The notes: generated by a model from the sequence alone, not told the origin. A stretch of 64,000 bases of DNA from Cellulomonas soli (GCF_013409305.1 NZ_JACBZJ010000001.1:4193814-4257813), one strand, 5' to 3'; positions 1 through 10,551 are shown, counted from the first letter of the stretch. Numbers and translations: made by a program.

Positions 1-161
1 GCGGCGGTGCGCGGCAGGCTACGCCGATACTCCCCCAAACGGCAGCGCAACGGAGGATTTCGATGTAACAGTCGCGTTTCCGCGCCGGATTCCATGGCCA
101 CAGACACGAAACACGACGGATTCGCTTGCATCCGACGGGCCCGCACTGCACGATCGACCGC

Positions 162-641
162 GTGAGCACCAGGACCACCACCCCCGCAGGACGCGCGCCG
201 CTCGACGACCTGTCCAAGGCGATCATCGAGCAGCTCCAGGAGGACGGGCGCCGCCCGTACGCCAGCATCGGCAAGGCCGTGGGTCTGTCCGAGGCCGCCG
301 TGCGCCAACGTGTGCAGCGGCTCGTCGAGTCCGGCGTCATGCAGATCGTCGCCGTCACCGACCCGCTCCAGGTCGGGTTCACCCGACAGGCGATGATCGG
401 CATCAAGGCCGACGGCGACCTCGAGGCGCTCGCCGACTCCCTGGCCACGATGGCCGAGATCGACTACGTCGTGGTGACCGCCGGCGGGTTCGACCTGCTG
501 GTGGAGGTCGTCTGCGAGGACGACGAGCACCTGCTCGAGGTGCTCAACCGCAAGATCCGCACGCTGCCCGGCGTGCGCGCCACGGAGACGTTCGTCTACC
601 TGCGGCTGCGCAAGCAGCTCTACAACTGGGGAACCCGATGA
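162..641 (+). CDS. Lrp/AsnC family transcriptional regulator
   Basis: A 159-residue regulator of the feast/famine family. An N-terminal winged helix-turn-helix (about residues 10-65, with an ASIGKAVGLSEAAVRQRV recognition region) is followed by a RAM-type ligand-binding beta-alpha-beta domain (about 75-150). I chose the GTG at 162 because it places the helix-turn-helix at the usual distance from the N-terminus; an in-frame TTG lies at 126. Its stop overlaps the start of the class III aminotransferase by 4 bases (ATGA), so it is translationally coupled to that gene and probably controls it in response to an amino acid or amine. The effector is not visible from sequence. Confidence 0.9.
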   Translation: MSTRTTTPAGRAPLDDLSKAIIEQLQEDGRRPYASIGKAVGLSEAAVRQRVQRLVESGVMQIVAVTDPLQVGFTRQAMIGIKADGDLEALADSLATMAEIDYVVVTAGGFDLLVEVVCEDDEHLLEVLNRKIRTLPGVRATETFVYLRLRKQLYNWGTR

Positions 642-2062
642 GCCAGGCACCCGGCACGAACCCGTCCACGACACCGTCGACGACCCTGTCCACGACCCCG
701 CGCGGCACCGCGCGCGCCGACGCCGCGCGCTCGCACCTGTGGGGGCACTTCACCCGGCACAGCGCGTGGGACGACGGGGTCCCGACGATCGTGCGCGGGC
801 AGGGCCACCACATCTGGGACGACACCGGCCGCCGCTACATCGACGCCCTGTCCGGGCTGTTCGTCGTGCAGGTCGGCCACGGGCGCGCCGAGCTCGCCGA
901 GCGGGCCCGGCAGCAGGCCGAGCAGCTCGCGTTCTTCCCGCTGTGGTCCTACGCCCACCCGCAGGCCGTCGACCTGGCCGAGCGCCTCGCGCACCACGCT
1001 CCCGGCGACCTCAACCGGGTCTTCTTCACCACCGGTGGCGGCGAGGCCGTCGAGTCGGCGTGGAAGCTGGCCAAGCAGTACTGGAAGCTCGTCGGGCAGC
1101 CCGGCAAGCACAAGGTCATCTCGCGGGCCGTCGCCTACCACGGCACCCCGCACGGCGCCCTGTCGATCACCGGGCTGCCGAGCCTCAAGGCACCCTTCGA
1201 GCCGCTCGTGCCCGGTGCGCACAAGGTGCCCAACACCAACCAGTACCGCGCCCCGGAGGGCCTGCGCGACGACCCCAAGGCGTTCGGGATCTGGGCCGCG
1301 GACCGCATCGCCGAGGCCATCGAGTTCGAGGGGCCCGAGACCGTGGCGGCGGTCTTCCTCGAGCCGGTGCAGAACGCCGGCGGCTGCTTCCCGCCCCCGC
1401 CCGGGTACTTCGAGCGGGTCCGCGAGATCTGCGACCGGTACGACGTCCTGCTCGTCTCGGACGAGGTCATCTGCGCGTTCGGCCGCATCGGCTCGATGTT
1501 CGCCTGCGACGACCTCGGCTACGTGCCCGACATGATCACCTGCGCCAAGGGCATGACCTCCGGCTACTCCCCGATCGGCGCCCTGATCGCCTCCGACCGG
1601 CTCTTCGAGCCGTTCGCGAAGGGCAACACCTCCTTCGCGCACGGCTACACGTTCGGCGGGCACCCCGTCTCGGCGGCCGTCGCCATGGCCAACCTCGACA
1701 TCTTCGAGCGCGAGGGCCTCAACGACCGGGTCAAGGAGAACGCCCCGGTGCTCCGGGGGACCCTCGAGCGGCTGCTCGACCTGCCGATCGTCGGCGACGT
1801 GCGCGGCGAGGGCTACTTCTACGGGATCGAGCTCGTCAAGGACAAGGTCACCCGGGAGACGTTCGACGAGGACGAGAGCGAGCGCCTGCTGCGCGGGTTC
1901 CTGTCCCCGGCCCTCTTCGACGCCGGGCTGTACTGCCGCGCCGACGACCGCGGCGACCCGGTGATCCAGCTCGCCCCGCCGCTGACCTGCGGGCCGGCCG
2001 AGTTCGACGAGATCGAGCAGATCCTGCACGGCGTGCTGTCCGAGGCGTGGTCGCACCTGTGA
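638..2062 (+). CDS. Class III (omega-amino acid/putrescine type) aminotransferase
   Basis: A 474-residue PLP-dependent fold-type I aminotransferase. The Schiff-base lysine sits in TCAKGMTSGYSP, and the preceding LVSDEVICAFGR carries the pyridine-binding aspartate. The N-terminal HLWGHFTRHSAWDDG segment and overall length match actinobacterial enzymes labelled aspartate aminotransferase family, whose better-studied relatives use putrescine, GABA or beta-alanine as amino donor and pyruvate as acceptor. It is coupled upstream to an Lrp/AsnC regulator and downstream, by a GTGA overlap, to an FAD amine oxidase, which favours a polyamine or omega-amino-acid catabolic role. The substrate is inferred. 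Confidence 0.9.
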   Translation: MSQAPGTNPSTTPSTTLSTTPRGTARADAARSHLWGHFTRHSAWDDGVPTIVRGQGHHIWDDTGRRYIDALSGLFVVQVGHGRAELAERARQQAEQLAFFPLWSYAHPQAVDLAERLAHHAPGDLNRVFFTTGGGEAVESAWKLAKQYWKLVGQPGKHKVISRAVAYHGTPHGALSITGLPSLKAPFEPLVPGAHKVPNTNQYRAPEGLRDDPKAFGIWAADRIAEAIEFEGPETVAAVFLEPVQNAGGCFPPPPGYFERVREICDRYDVLLVSDEVICAFGRIGSMFACDDLGYVPDMITCAKGMTSGYSPIGALIASDRLFEPFAKGNTSFAHGYTFGGHPVSAAVAMANLDIFEREGLNDRVKENAPVLRGTLERLLDLPIVGDVRGEGYFYGIELVKDKVTRETFDEDESERLLRGFLSPALFDAGLYCRADDRGDPVIQLAPPLTCGPAEFDEIEQILHGVLSEAWSHL

Positions 2063-3435
2063 GCGACCTGCGCGCGCTGTCGCTGTGGTGGGACCAGCTC
2101 GCCGACGACGGCCCGTCGCCCGCGCCGCGCCCCCCGCTGGACGGCGACGCGCAGGCCGACGTGGTCGTGGTCGGCGGCGGGCTCACCGGACTGTGGGCCG
2201 CGTACTACCTGCTCGAGGCGGACCCCTCGCTCGACGTGCTCGTCGTCGAGCAGGAGGTCGCCGGCTTCGGCGCCAGCGGTCGCAACGGCGGGTGGTGCTC
2301 GGCGCTGTTCCCCGTCTCCGGGGACGCACTCGCACGCCGGTACGGTCGCGACGCCGCCCTCGCGATGCGCGCCGCGATGCGCGACACCGTCGTCGAGGTG
2401 GGCGGGGTCGCCGCCGCCGAGGAGATCGACTGCGGGTTCGCCTACGGTGGCACGGTCACCCTCGCGCGCAACCAGGCACAGCTGGCCCGGGTCCGGGCCG
2501 AGGCGGCCACCGACGAGCTGTGGGGCGACGAGACGCACGTGCTCGACGCCGCCGAGGTCGCCGAGCACGTGCAGGCCACCCGCGTCCTGGGTGGTGCGTG
2601 GACGCCCGACTGCGCGCGCGTGCAGCCCGCACGCCTGGTCCGCGGACTGGCCGAGGTGGTCGAGCAGCGCGGGGCCCGGATCGTCGAGGGCACCCGGGCC
2701 CTGCGCATCTCCCCACGGGCGGTCGTCACCGACCAGGGCACGATCCGCACCCGCTGGACGCTGCGCGCCACCGAGGCCTGGACCGCGTCGATGCCGGGAA
2801 GCCGGCGGGCGGTCGTGCCCGTGTACTCCCTGATGATCGCGACCGCACCGCTGCCCCCGCAGACCTGGGAGCACATCGGGCTCGAGCGCGGGCAGACGTT
2901 CACCGACGGCCGCCACCTGCTGGTGTACGGCCAGCGCACCACCGACGACCGGCTCGCGTTCGGCGGTCGCGGCGCGCCCTACCACCCGGGCTCGGCGGTG
3001 CGCCCCGAGTTCGACCGGTCACCGACGGTCTTCGGGCACCTGCACGCCGCGCTGCTCGACCTGTTCCCCGTCCTGGACGGCACCGAGATCACGCACACCT
3101 GGGGCGGCCCGCTCGCGATCTCCCGCGACTGGCACCCCTCGGTCGGGCTCGACCCGACCACGGGCATCGGGTGGGCGGGCGGCTACGTCGGCGACGGCCT
3201 GTCGACGACCAACCTCGCCGGTCGCACGCTCGCCGACCTGGTGACCGGCACCGACAGCCCCCTGGTCGACCTGCCCTGGGTCGGGCACCGGTCCCCCGAC
3301 TGGGAGCCCGAGCCGTGGCGCTGGGCCGGGATCACGGCCGGGCTGCGAGCGGCCGAGCTCGCGGACCGCTCCGAGGAACGCTCCGGACGTCCGAGCCGGA
3401 CGGCCGCGCTGCTCGGACGCTTCACCGGGCACTGA
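2059..3435 (+). CDS. FAD-dependent amine oxidoreductase (DAO family, PuuB/OrdL-like)
   Basis: A 458-residue flavoprotein of the D-amino-acid oxidase superfamily. The dinucleotide-binding motif VVVGGGLTGLWAAYYL lies near residue 35, followed by the FGASGRNGGW segment typical of PuuB/OrdL-type oxidases; near the C-terminus GGYVGDGLSTTNLAGR forms the second FAD contact. The GTG at 2059 overlaps the aminotransferase stop, so the same reading frame upstream is not coding. Family members oxidise gamma-glutamylputrescine or other secondary and primary amines. Together with the aminotransferase it probably forms an oxidase/transaminase pair for amine breakdown; the exact substrate is unknown. Confidence 0.87.
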   Translation: MSDLRALSLWWDQLADDGPSPAPRPPLDGDAQADVVVVGGGLTGLWAAYYLLEADPSLDVLVVEQEVAGFGASGRNGGWCSALFPVSGDALARRYGRDAALAMRAAMRDTVVEVGGVAAAEEIDCGFAYGGTVTLARNQAQLARVRAEAATDELWGDETHVLDAAEVAEHVQATRVLGGAWTPDCARVQPARLVRGLAEVVEQRGARIVEGTRALRISPRAVVTDQGTIRTRWTLRATEAWTASMPGSRRAVVPVYSLMIATAPLPPQTWEHIGLERGQTFTDGRHLLVYGQRTTDDRLAFGGRGAPYHPGSAVRPEFDRSPTVFGHLHAALLDLFPVLDGTEITHTWGGPLAISRDWHPSVGLDPTTGIGWAGGYVGDGLSTTNLAGRTLADLVTGTDSPLVDLPWVGHRSPDWEPEPWRWAGITAGLRAAELADRSEERSGRPSRTAALLGRFTGH

Positions 3436-3448
3436 CCCGACCGGTCAG
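3432..3448. terminator. Short hairpin between convergent genes
   Basis: CTGACC and GGTCAG flank a 5-base loop and overlap the stop codons of the FAD oxidoreductase (+) and dxr (-). The stem is only 6 bp without a U-tract, so it is a weak bidirectional terminator candidate. Confidence 0.35.
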
Positions 3449-4614
3449 CGGCGCGCGAGCACCTCGTGCGTGCGCGACCGGGCCCACGCCTCGGCAGCCA
3501 GGACGTCCGCCAGCGCCAGGCCGTCCGTCGCGGTGTGCTCCCCCAGCACCCGCTCGACCGTCGCGACGATGTCCGCGAACCCGATCCGCCCGTCCAGGAA
3601 CGCGGCCACGCACTCCTCGTTCGCCGCGTTGTACACGGCCGGGTGCGTCGCCGAGGCGGCCACCGCCTCCCGGGCGAGCCGCACCGCGCCGAAGACCTGC
3701 TCGTCGAGGGGTTCGAACGTCCAGGTGGTCGCCCGCGTCCAGTCGCACGCGGACGCCGCATCCGGCACCCTGTCCGGCCACGACAGGCCCAGCGCGATCG
3801 GCAGGCGCATGTCCGGCGGCGAGGCCTGGGCGATCGTCGAGCCGTCGACGAACTCGACCATCGAGTGCACGACCGACTGCGGGTGCACCACGACCGCGAT
3901 GTCCTCGACGGGCACACCGAACAGCAGGTGCGCCTCGATGAGCTCGAGCCCCTTGTTCATCAGCGTCGCGGAGTTGATCGTCACGACCGGCCCCATCGAC
4001 CACGTCGGGTGCGCGAGCGCCTGCTGCGGCGTCGCGGCCTTGACCTCGTCGAGCGACCACCCGCGGAACGGACCGCCGGACGCCGTCAGCACCAACCGGC
4101 GCACCTCCGCACGCGAGCCCCCGCGCAGGCACTGCGCGATGGCCGAGTGCTCGGAGTCGACCGGCACGATCTGGTCGGGTCGCACGCGTGCGGCATGCAC
4201 GAGCGGGCCGCCGACGACCAGCGACTCCTTGTTGGCCAGCGCCAGGGTGCTCCCCGCGCGCAGGGCCGCCAGCGTCGGGCCGAGGCCCACCGACCCGGTG
4301 ATGCCGTTGAGCACCACGTCGGCGCCCGCACCCGCCAGCTCACCGGCAGCCTCCGGCCCGACCAGCACCGCGACGTCCGCGCGCGCACCGGCCTGCACGA
4401 GAGCAGCACGCAGGGGCTCGGCCGCCCGAGGGTCGGCCACGGCCACCGCCTCGACCTGCAGCAGGGCTGCCTGCCGGGCCAGCAGCCCGACGTCGCCGCC
4501 ACCGGCGCTCAGGCCGCGCACCGTGAACGACTCGGGGTTGCGGGTGATGACGTCGACGGCCTGGGTCCCGATGGACCCGGTCGACCCGAGCAGGATGACG
4601 CTGCGCTGACTCAC
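3445..4614 (-). CDS. dxr: 1-deoxy-D-xylulose 5-phosphate reductoisomerase
   Basis: The second enzyme of the MEP isoprenoid pathway, converting DXP to MEP with NADPH. The 389-residue protein starts with the NADPH-binding [15 protein letters not shown], has the metal-binding DSEHSA segment and the [17 protein letters not shown] region typical of DXR, and is full length. A second in-frame GTG at 4638 would add eight residues; the 4614 GTG fits the family N-terminus better. It is the last gene of a minus-strand run and converges on the amine-catabolism genes. Confidence 0.93.
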   Translation of the reverse strand: MSQRSVILLGSTGSIGTQAVDVITRNPESFTVRGLSAGGGDVGLLARQAALLQVEAVAVADPRAAEPLRAALVQAGARADVAVLVGPEAAGELAGAGADVVLNGITGSVGLGPTLAALRAGSTLALANKESLVVGGPLVHAARVRPDQIVPVDSEHSAIAQCLRGGSRAEVRRLVLTASGGPFRGWSLDEVKAATPQQALAHPTWSMGPVVTINSATLMNKGLELIEAHLLFGVPVEDIAVVVHPQSVVHSMVEFVDGSTIAQASPPDMRLPIALGLSWPDRVPDAASACDWTRATTWTFEPLDEQVFGAVRLAREAVAASATHPAVYNAANEECVAAFLDGRIGFADIVATVERVLGEHTATDGLALADVLAAEAWARSRTHEVLARR

Positions 4615-4692
4615 CCGACCATCATCGCGGACCCGCACGGTCGGGTGTGACGCCCGGACGCCTGAGCAGCGCGACGCGCGCCATGCAGCAGG

Positions 4693-5247
4693 TCACTCGA
4701 CGCCGAGCAGCACCTCGACCGCACGCCCGACGAACGCGTCCACCGCCTGACGCCCGTACGCGTCGCGGCCCTTGCGCCGCCGGAACGTGACCGCCCGGAC
4801 CTCCGCCGCCGTCAGCGCGACACCGTTGTCGAAGAACCCGACGAGCTTGTGGCACAACGCGTCGACGTCCGCGGCCTCGTACCCGACGTGCCGGCCCTCG
4901 GGCGGCGCGAACCGGTCACCGTCAGGCCGCGACAGCCGGCCGTAGAGCGTGCGCGCATGCTCACCGAGCTTGTCCATCCACGCCTGCTGACCGTGCTCGG
5001 CGACGAACTCGGCCCGCTCCCGGGCGACGAACGCCGCCTCGAGGCGGTCGAGCGCGGAGTCGACCGCGGACGTGACGTAGCCGCCACGGACCATCTCGAA
5101 CGCGACGTCACGCACGTCCTTGCCCGACACCGTGCCGGGAGGGCCCTGCTCGTAGACGAGGCGGGCATGCTCGAAGAACTCGTCGACCTCGTCCGGGTCG
5201 TACCCGGAACGCAGACCCGACACGGTCCGGAACATGCCGTCGCTCAC
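4693..5247 (-). CDS. DivIVA domain-containing protein
   Basis: A 184-residue cytoplasmic protein. The N-terminal half has the actinobacterial short DivIVA-like motif [20 protein letters not shown], and a related motif recurs as [18 protein letters not shown] near the C-terminus, giving two DivIVA-type segments around a middle region. No long coiled coil like that of Wag31 is present. The GTG at 5247 overlaps the rlmN stop by 4 bases. The frame stays open upstream opposite no other feature, but that part is only the shadow of rlmN. Its role is unknown; membrane-curvature or polar scaffolding is suggested only by family. Confidence 0.8.
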   Translation of the reverse strand: MSDGMFRTVSGLRSGYDPDEVDEFFEHARLVYEQGPPGTVSGKDVRDVAFEMVRGGYVTSAVDSALDRLEAAFVARERAEFVAEHGQQAWMDKLGEHARTLYGRLSRPDGDRFAPPEGRHVGYEAADVDALCHKLVGFFDNGVALTAAEVRAVTFRRRKGRDAYGRQAVDAFVGRAVEVLLGVE

Positions 5248-6371
5248 TCGTCCTCCTCCGCCGCCAGCTGACCGCAGGCCCCGTCGATGTCCGACCCGCG
5301 CGTGTCGCGGATCGTCGTCGGGATGCCGTGCGCCCGCAAGCGTGCCACGAACTCCTGCTCGACCTCCGGCTCGCTCGCCGTCCACTTCGAACCGGGTGTC
5401 GGGTTGAGCGGGATCGGGTTGCAGTGCACCCAGCCGCGGCCGCGGGCGTTGAGCTTCTCGCCCAGCAGGTCCGCCCGCCAGGCATGGTCGTTGATGTCCT
5501 TGATCAGGGCGTACTCGATCGAGACGCGCCGACCCGTGGTCACGAAGTAGCGGTGCGCCGCGTCCAACGCCTCGTCGACGGCCCACCGGGTGTTGATCGG
5601 CACGAGCTCGCCGCGCAGCTCGTCGTCCGGCGCGTGCAGCGACAGGGCGAGCGTCACCGGGATCCCCTCGGCAGCCAGCTTGTCGATCGCGGGCACCAGG
5701 CCGACCGTCGACACGGTCACGTTGCGCGCCGACATGCCGAAGCCGTCGGGCGCGGGCGCGACCAGGCGCCGCACCGTCTCGATGACCGCCTTGTAGTTGG
5801 CCATCGGCTCGCCCATGCCCATGAACACCACGTTCGAGAGCCGACCCGGACCACCCGGGATCTCCCCGTCGGCCAGGGCACGTGCCGCCGCACGCACCTG
5901 CTCGACGATCTCGGCGGTCGACAGGTTGCGCGTCAGGCCCAGCTGGCCCGTCGCGCAGAACGGGCAGGCCATCCCGCAGCCGACCTGGCTCGAGACGCAC
6001 AGCGTCGAACGGTTCGTGTAGCGCATCAGCACCGACTCGACCTTCACGCCGTCGAACAGGTGCCACAAGGTCTTGACCGTCGTGCCGCCGTCGGCCGTCA
6101 GCGTGCGCACCGAGGTGAGCAGCTGCGGGAACAGCTCCTCACCGATCCGGTCGCGGATCGCCGCGGGAAGGTCGGTCATCTCGGAGGGGTCCGAGGTCAG
6201 GTGCGTGAAGTAGTGCGTCGCCAGCTGCTTGGCCCGGAACGGCTTCTCCCCCAGGGCCGTCACCGCCTCGACCCGCTGCTCGGGCGTCAGGTCGACGAAG
6301 TGGCGCGGCGGCTTGCCACGCGCTCCACGGGTCGGCGCGGACATGTCCAGTCGGACGGGCGTCCCGGTCAC
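5244..6371 (-). CDS. rlmN: 23S rRNA (adenine(2503)-C(2))-methyltransferase RlmN
   Basis: A radical-SAM enzyme that methylates A2503 of 23S rRNA (and A37 of some tRNAs). The 375-residue protein carries the CX3CX2C iron-sulfur motif in [12 protein letters not shown], the GMGEPMANY segment and a C-terminal region with the reactive cysteine in the DIDGACGQ segment. The GTG at 6371 follows a purine-rich GAGAGGGGG; an ATG nine codons later is an alternative. It lies between cdsA and a DivIVA-domain gene in the conserved frr-cdsA-rlmN order. Confidence 0.95.
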   Translation of the reverse strand: MTGTPVRLDMSAPTRGARGKPPRHFVDLTPEQRVEAVTALGEKPFRAKQLATHYFTHLTSDPSEMTDLPAAIRDRIGEELFPQLLTSVRTLTADGGTTVKTLWHLFDGVKVESVLMRYTNRSTLCVSSQVGCGMACPFCATGQLGLTRNLSTAEIVEQVRAAARALADGEIPGGPGRLSNVVFMGMGEPMANYKAVIETVRRLVAPAPDGFGMSARNVTVSTVGLVPAIDKLAAEGIPVTLALSLHAPDDELRGELVPINTRWAVDEALDAAHRYFVTTGRRVSIEYALIKDINDHAWRADLLGEKLNARGRGWVHCNPIPLNPTPGSKWTASEPEVEQEFVARLRAHGIPTTIRDTRGSDIDGACGQLAAEEDE

Positions 6372-6388
6372 GGGTGCCCCCTCTCGGG

Positions 6389-7231
6389 TCAGGCGGGCAG
6401 CAGCACTGCCAGGATCACGTACACGGCGGGAGCCGTGAGCAGCAGGGAGTCGAGCCGGTCCAGAAGACCACCGTGACCGGGCAGCAACGTGCCCATGTCC
6501 TTCAGCTCGAGATCCCGCTTCAGCAACGACTCGGCCAGGTCGCCGAGCGTGGCGGTGGCGACGGTCGCCAGGCCGAGGAACAGGCCGACGAGCGGGTCAC
6601 CCTCGAAGGCGACCTGCACCCCGACGACCCCGACGACGCTGGCCAGCACGATCGAGCCGACCAGCCCCTCCCAGGTCTTCTTCGGGCTGACCTTGGGCGC
6701 CATGGGGTGACGACCCAGCAGGGCACCGACCGCGTAGCCGCCCGTGTCGCTGGCGACCGGCAGGAGGACGAACAGCATCACGCGGGCCGCACCGTCGGGC
6801 TCGGCCAGCATGAGCATGACGAAACCACCGAGGAACGGCAGGTACGCGGCCGCGAACGTGGCGGCCGAGGCGTCCCGCAGCGCGGCCAGCCCGTGGCCGT
6901 CCAGCGCCCTCCACACGACGACGCCGCCGACGGTCAAGGAGAACGCCACGAACAGGGCCTCGGGCCCCGAGGTGTACGCCGAGACCATGATGCCGACCGC
7001 ACCGACCAGCAGCGGGAGCAGCGGCAGATGGATCGCCCGGCGGGTGAACGCCTGGGCGAGCTCCCACAACGAGGCGCAGACCGCGACGATCGCGAGGACC
7101 GCGAACGCCTCCTTGCGGATGAAGAGGCTCGCGACGACCGCGACCAGCAGGCTGACGCCCACGAGGATCGCGACAGGCAGGTCACGGCCCGAGCGCGGGG
7201 TGCGGGGGGCGGCGACGGCGTGCTCCGTCAT
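6389..7231 (-). CDS. cdsA: Phosphatidate cytidylyltransferase
   Basis: Makes CDP-diacylglycerol from phosphatidate and CTP, the precursor of phosphatidylinositol, cardiolipin and phosphatidylglycerol. The 280-residue polytopic membrane protein (about eight hydrophobic helices) has the SPKKTWEG segment and ends in the CDP-diglyceride synthase signature: [19 protein letters not shown] followed by LDRLDS. Its ATG shares one base with the frr stop (TGATG), so translation is coupled. Confidence 0.95.
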   Translation of the reverse strand: MTEHAVAAPRTPRSGRDLPVAILVGVSLLVAVVASLFIRKEAFAVLAIVAVCASLWELAQAFTRRAIHLPLLPLLVGAVGIMVSAYTSGPEALFVAFSLTVGGVVVWRALDGHGLAALRDASAATFAAAYLPFLGGFVMLMLAEPDGAARVMLFVLLPVASDTGGYAVGALLGRHPMAPKVSPKKTWEGLVGSIVLASVVGVVGVQVAFEGDPLVGLFLGLATVATATLGDLAESLLKRDLELKDMGTLLPGHGGLLDRLDSLLLTAPAVYVILAVLLPA

Positions 7232-7788
7232 CAGACCTCGAGGAGCTCGTGCTCCTTGGACGTGAGCAGGTGGTCGATGAGGTCGACGTGCTTCTTCGTC
7301 AGCCCCTCGAGCTCCTTCTCCGCCCGCTGGACCTCGTCCTCGCCGGCCTCACCGTCCTTGACGATGCGGTCGAGCTCCTCCTTGGCCTTGCGACGCACGC
7401 TGCGCACCGCGATGCGGGCGTCCTCCGCCTTGGCCTTGGCCAGCTTGACGAAGTCGCGGCGGCGCTCCTCCGTCAGAGCCGGCAGCACGACCCGGATGAC
7501 GTTGCCGTCGCTGGTCGGGTTCACGCCCAGGTCGGAGTCGCGCAGCGCCTTCTCGATGGCGTGCGAGGCCGACTTGTCGAACGGCGAGACCAGCACGGTG
7601 CGCGCCTCGGTCACGTTGAACGACGCCAGCTGCTGCAGCGGCGTCGGGCTGCCGTAGTAGTCGACGAACACCTTGGAGAACATCGCGGCGTTCGCACGGC
7701 CCGTACGGATCGTCGCGAAGTCGTCCTTGGCGACCTCGATCGCCTTGTCCATCTTCTCCTCGGCCTCGAGGAGGGTCTCGTCGATCAC
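7231..7788 (-). CDS. frr: Ribosome recycling factor
   Basis: Splits post-termination ribosomes together with EF-G. The 185-residue protein has the usual RRF features, including the [14 protein letters not shown] helix and the C-terminal [21 protein letters not shown] helix. I chose the GTG at 7788 because GAAGGAG lies just upstream at proper spacing; an ATG six codons earlier would bury that ribosome binding site inside the gene. It sits between pyrH and cdsA as in most actinobacteria. Confidence 0.95.
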   Translation of the reverse strand: MIDETLLEAEEKMDKAIEVAKDDFATIRTGRANAAMFSKVFVDYYGSPTPLQQLASFNVTEARTVLVSPFDKSASHAIEKALRDSDLGVNPTSDGNVIRVVLPALTEERRRDFVKLAKAKAEDARIAVRSVRRKAKEELDRIVKDGEAGEDEVQRAEKELEGLTKKHVDLIDHLLTSKEHELLEV

Positions 7789-7848
7789 CGGAGCTCCTTC
7801 GTGCATGTGGGGTGGTGCGGGTGGCTGGAGGTACGGTCTGGCCGCAGG

Positions 7849-8586
7849 TCAGTCGGCGGTGACCAGGGTGCCGATCTTCTCACCCTGCAGGGCGCGGGTG
7901 ACGTTCCCCCGCTCCTCCAGGCCGAAGACACGCATCACGACGTCGTTGTCACGGCACAGGCTCAGCGCCGTGGCGTCCATGACGGCGAGGTCGTTGACGA
8001 GCGCGTCGGTGTAGGTCAGGTGCTCGAGGCGCGTGGCCGTCGGGTCCGTGCGCGGGTCCGCCGAGTAGACGGCGTCGACGCCGTTCTTGCCCATGAGGAC
8101 CTCCTGGCAGTGCGTCTCGAGGGCGCGCTGGACCGAGACGGTGTCCGTGGAGAAGAACGGCATGCCGGCGCCCGCGCCGAAGATCACGACGCGGCCCTTC
8201 TCCAGGTGGCGGATCGCCCGCAGCGGGATGTACGGCTCGGCGACCTGACCCATCGTGATGGCCGTCTGCACCCGAGTGCTGACCCCGGCCTGCTCGAGGA
8301 AGTCCTGGAGCGCGAGGCAGTTCATCACCGTGCCGAGCATGCCCATGTAGTCGGCACGCGCGCGGTCCATGCCGTTCTGCGCGAGCTCGGCACCTCGGAA
8401 GAAGTTGCCTCCCCCGACCACGATGGCGACCTCGACACCGGCACGGACGGCCACCGCGATCTCCGCGGCGATCCGACGCACCACCTCGGCGGCCAGACCG
8501 ATGTCGCCACCTCCGAACGACTCGCCCGAGAGCTTGAGCAGGACGCGTCGACGTGGTGCGGTCTCAGCGGTCAGGTCCTCGGTCAC
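7849..8586 (-). CDS. pyrH: UMP kinase
   Basis: Phosphorylates UMP to UDP. The 245-residue amino-acid-kinase-fold protein has [12 protein letters not shown] at the N-terminus, the [10 protein letters not shown] glycine loop and a C-terminal segment [17 protein letters not shown] chose the GTG at 8586, with GGAGG 5 bases upstream; the open frame upstream runs through the tsf terminator hairpin and is not coding. It is separated from tsf by that terminator. Confidence 0.95.
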   Translation of the reverse strand: MTEDLTAETAPRRRVLLKLSGESFGGGDIGLAAEVVRRIAAEIAVAVRAGVEVAIVVGGGNFFRGAELAQNGMDRARADYMGMLGTVMNCLALQDFLEQAGVSTRVQTAITMGQVAEPYIPLRAIRHLEKGRVVIFGAGAGMPFFSTDTVSVQRALETHCQEVLMGKNGVDAVYSADPRTDPTATRLEHLTYTDALVNDLAVMDATALSLCRDNDVVMRVFGLEERGNVTRALQGEKIGTLVTAD

Positions 8587-8669
8587 GGGTCCTCCACGAT
8601 CCGTTCGGTGCTGCTGGCTGCTGCCGGTGAGGCACGGGTGCTGCAGGGGCGCTCGGGCCCCGGTGCGCC

Positions 8670-8701
8670 GGTGGCCCCGACCCGAGCGGGTCGGGGCCAC
8701 C
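8670..8701 (-). terminator. Strong hairpin downstream of tsf
   Basis: A perfect 14-bp G+C-rich stem (GGTGGCCCCGACCC and its complement) closes a 4-base GAGC loop, 17 bases after the tsf stop. There is no U-tract, as usual for high-GC actinobacterial terminators. It should end the rpsB-tsf transcript before pyrH. Confidence 0.8.
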
Positions 8702-8717
8702 GATCACAGGGACGAGA

Positions 8718-9563
8718 TCAGGCTCCCACGCGGAACCGCACGAACGCGGTGACCGTGCCGCCGGCCTCGGTGAGCACCTGGCCGACCGTCTTCTTCGGGT
8801 CCTTGGCGAACGCCTGCTCGAGCAGCACGTTCTCCTTGAAGAAGCCGTTGAGGCGACCCTCGATGATCTTCGGCAGCGCGGCCTCGGGCTTGCCCTCGTT
8901 CCGCGCCGTCTCCTCGGCGATGTGGCGCTCGGACGCGACGGTCTCGGCCGGGACCTCCTCGCGCGTGAGGAAGGTGGGCGAGTACGCCGCGATGTGCGTC
9001 GCGACGTCACGGGCCACGCCCGCCGCGGCCGTGTCGGTCGCCACGAGGACGCCGACCTGCGGGGGCAGGTCCTTGCTGACCTTGTGCAGGTAGACCTCGA
9101 CGTGCTCGCCGGCCACACGGCCCAGGCGACGCACGACGACCTTCTCGCCGAGCGTGGCAGCCGTCTCGTCGACGACCGACTGCAGCGAGGCGCCGTCGAC
9201 GTCCTCGGCCAGCAGGGCGTCCGCGTCACGGGCGGCGGAGGTCGCCGCCGTGGCGATGACCTTCTCCGCGAGCGCGATGAACGAGGCGTTCTTCGCAACG
9301 AAGTCCGTCTCGGAGTTGACCTCGACCAGCACGCCGGTCTGGCCCTCGCCGTCGGCCGTGGGGCCGACGTGCGCGACGACCAGACCGTCGGAGGCCGAAC
9401 GGCCCTCGCGCTTGCCGACGCCCTTGAGGCCCTTCACGCGGATGATCTCGAGCGCCTTGTCGGCGTCACCCTCGGCCTCCTCGAGCGCCTTCTTGACGTC
9501 GAGCATGCCCGCACCGGTCTTCTCGCGCAGCGCCTTGATGTCTGCCAGCGAGTAGTTCGCCAT
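8718..9563 (-). CDS. tsf: Elongation factor Ts
   Basis: Nucleotide exchange factor for EF-Tu. The 281-residue protein begins with a UBA-like domain (LADIKALREKTGAGMLDVKK), followed by the SETDFVAKN core motif and the ASERHIAEE segment of the dimerisation domain. It lies 43 bases downstream of rpsB, the conserved pairing, and is followed by a strong hairpin. Confidence 0.97.
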   Translation of the reverse strand: MANYSLADIKALREKTGAGMLDVKKALEEAEGDADKALEIIRVKGLKGVGKREGRSASDGLVVAHVGPTADGEGQTGVLVEVNSETDFVAKNASFIALAEKVIATAATSAARDADALLAEDVDGASLQSVVDETAATLGEKVVVRRLGRVAGEHVEVYLHKVSKDLPPQVGVLVATDTAAAGVARDVATHIAAYSPTFLTREEVPAETVASERHIAEETARNEGKPEAALPKIIEGRLNGFFKENVLLEQAFAKDPKKTVGQVLTEAGGTVTAFVRFRVGA

Positions 9564-9606
9564 CAGTGTCCGTCCTTAGTCGTGGTGGGTGCGATGGAGC
9601 AACGCG

Positions 9607-10551
9607 TCACTCGGACGCGGCGTCGCCCTCGGCCGGGGCCTCGGCTGCGGCCGGCTCGACGACGGCGGCCTCCTCGACGACGGGAGCCTCCTCGACGACC
9701 TCGGCGACGACCGGGGCGGTCTCCTCGGCAGCGGGCGCAGCCTCCTCGGCGACCGGGGCGGCCTGCAGGTCGGCCTCGGCACCGGCGAGCAGCTCACGCT
9801 CCCACTCGGCGAGCGGCTCGGCACCGGCCTCGGCACCCTCGGTGGCCGCGGTGCGACCCGAGTGACGCTTGAGCAGACCGTCGGCCGCGGCGTCCGCGAT
9901 CACACGGGTCAGCAGGTGGACGGCGCGGATCGCGTCGTCGTTGCCCGGGATCGGGTAGTCGACGACGTCGGGGTCGCAGTTGGTGTCCAGGATCGCGACG
10001 ACCGGGATGTTGAGCTTGCGCGCCTCGTCGACCGCGAGGTGCTCCTTGTTCGTGTCGACGATCCACACGGCCGAGGGAACCTTGACCATGTCACGGATGC
10101 CACCGAGCGTCTTGGCGAGCTTGTCCTTCTCGCGACGCATGATCAGCAGCTCCTTCTTGGTGAAGGCGCTCCCGGCGACGTCGTCGAAGTCGATGAGCTC
10201 GAGCTCCTTGAGGCGCTGCAGACGCTTGTTCACCGTGGCGAAGTTGGTGAGCATGCCACCGAGCCAACGCTGGTTGACGTACGGCATGCCGACGCGGGCT
10301 GCCTGCTCGGCGACGGCCTCCTGGGCCTGCTTCTTGGTGCCGACGAACAGGATGCTGCCGCCGTGGGCGACGGTCTGGCTGACGAAGTCGTACGCGCGGT
10401 CGATGTAGGACAGCGACTGCTGCAGGTCGACGATGTAGATGCCGTTGCGCTCGGTGAAGATGAAGCGCTTCATCTTCGGGTTCCAGCGGCGGGTCTGGTG
10501 CCCGAAGTGGACACCGCTCTCGAGCAGCTGACGCATGGTCACGACGGCCAT
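9607..10551 (-). CDS. rpsB: 30S ribosomal protein S2
   Basis: Small-subunit protein uS2. The ATG at 10551 has GGAAGGA upstream, and the protein then reads [20 protein letters not shown]. After the normal S2 fold (about residues 1-235) comes a roughly 75-residue low-complexity tail rich in Ala, Glu and Val, common in Micrococcales and likely disordered. Total 314 residues against roughly 240 in E. coli. Confidence 0.97.
   Translation of the reverse strand: MAVVTMRQLLESGVHFGHQTRRWNPKMKRFIFTERNGIYIVDLQQSLSYIDRAYDFVSQTVAHGGSILFVGTKKQAQEAVAEQAARVGMPYVNQRWLGGMLTNFATVNKRLQRLKELELIDFDDVAGSAFTKKELLIMRREKDKLAKTLGGIRDMVKVPSAVWIVDTNKEHLAVDEARKLNIPVVAILDTNCDPDVVDYPIPGNDDAIRAVHLLTRVIADAAADGLLKRHSGRTAATEGAEAGAEPLAEWERELLAGAEADLQAAPVAEEAAPAAEETAPVVAEVVEEAPVVEEAAVVEPAAAEAPAEGDAASE

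Noticed and set aside
1..161. Possible divergent promoter or small gene before the Lrp regulator
   Set aside because: No convincing -35/-10 pair, operator or start with a ribosome binding site could be fixed in this edge region.
739..2058. Open frame continuing upstream of the FAD oxidoreductase
   Set aside because: This part is an Arg/Pro-rich shadow of the aminotransferase; the GTG at 2059 is the real start.
5248..6066. Open frame continuing upstream of the DivIVA-domain gene
   Set aside because: It is the shadow of rlmN; the domain starts at the GTG overlapping the rlmN stop.
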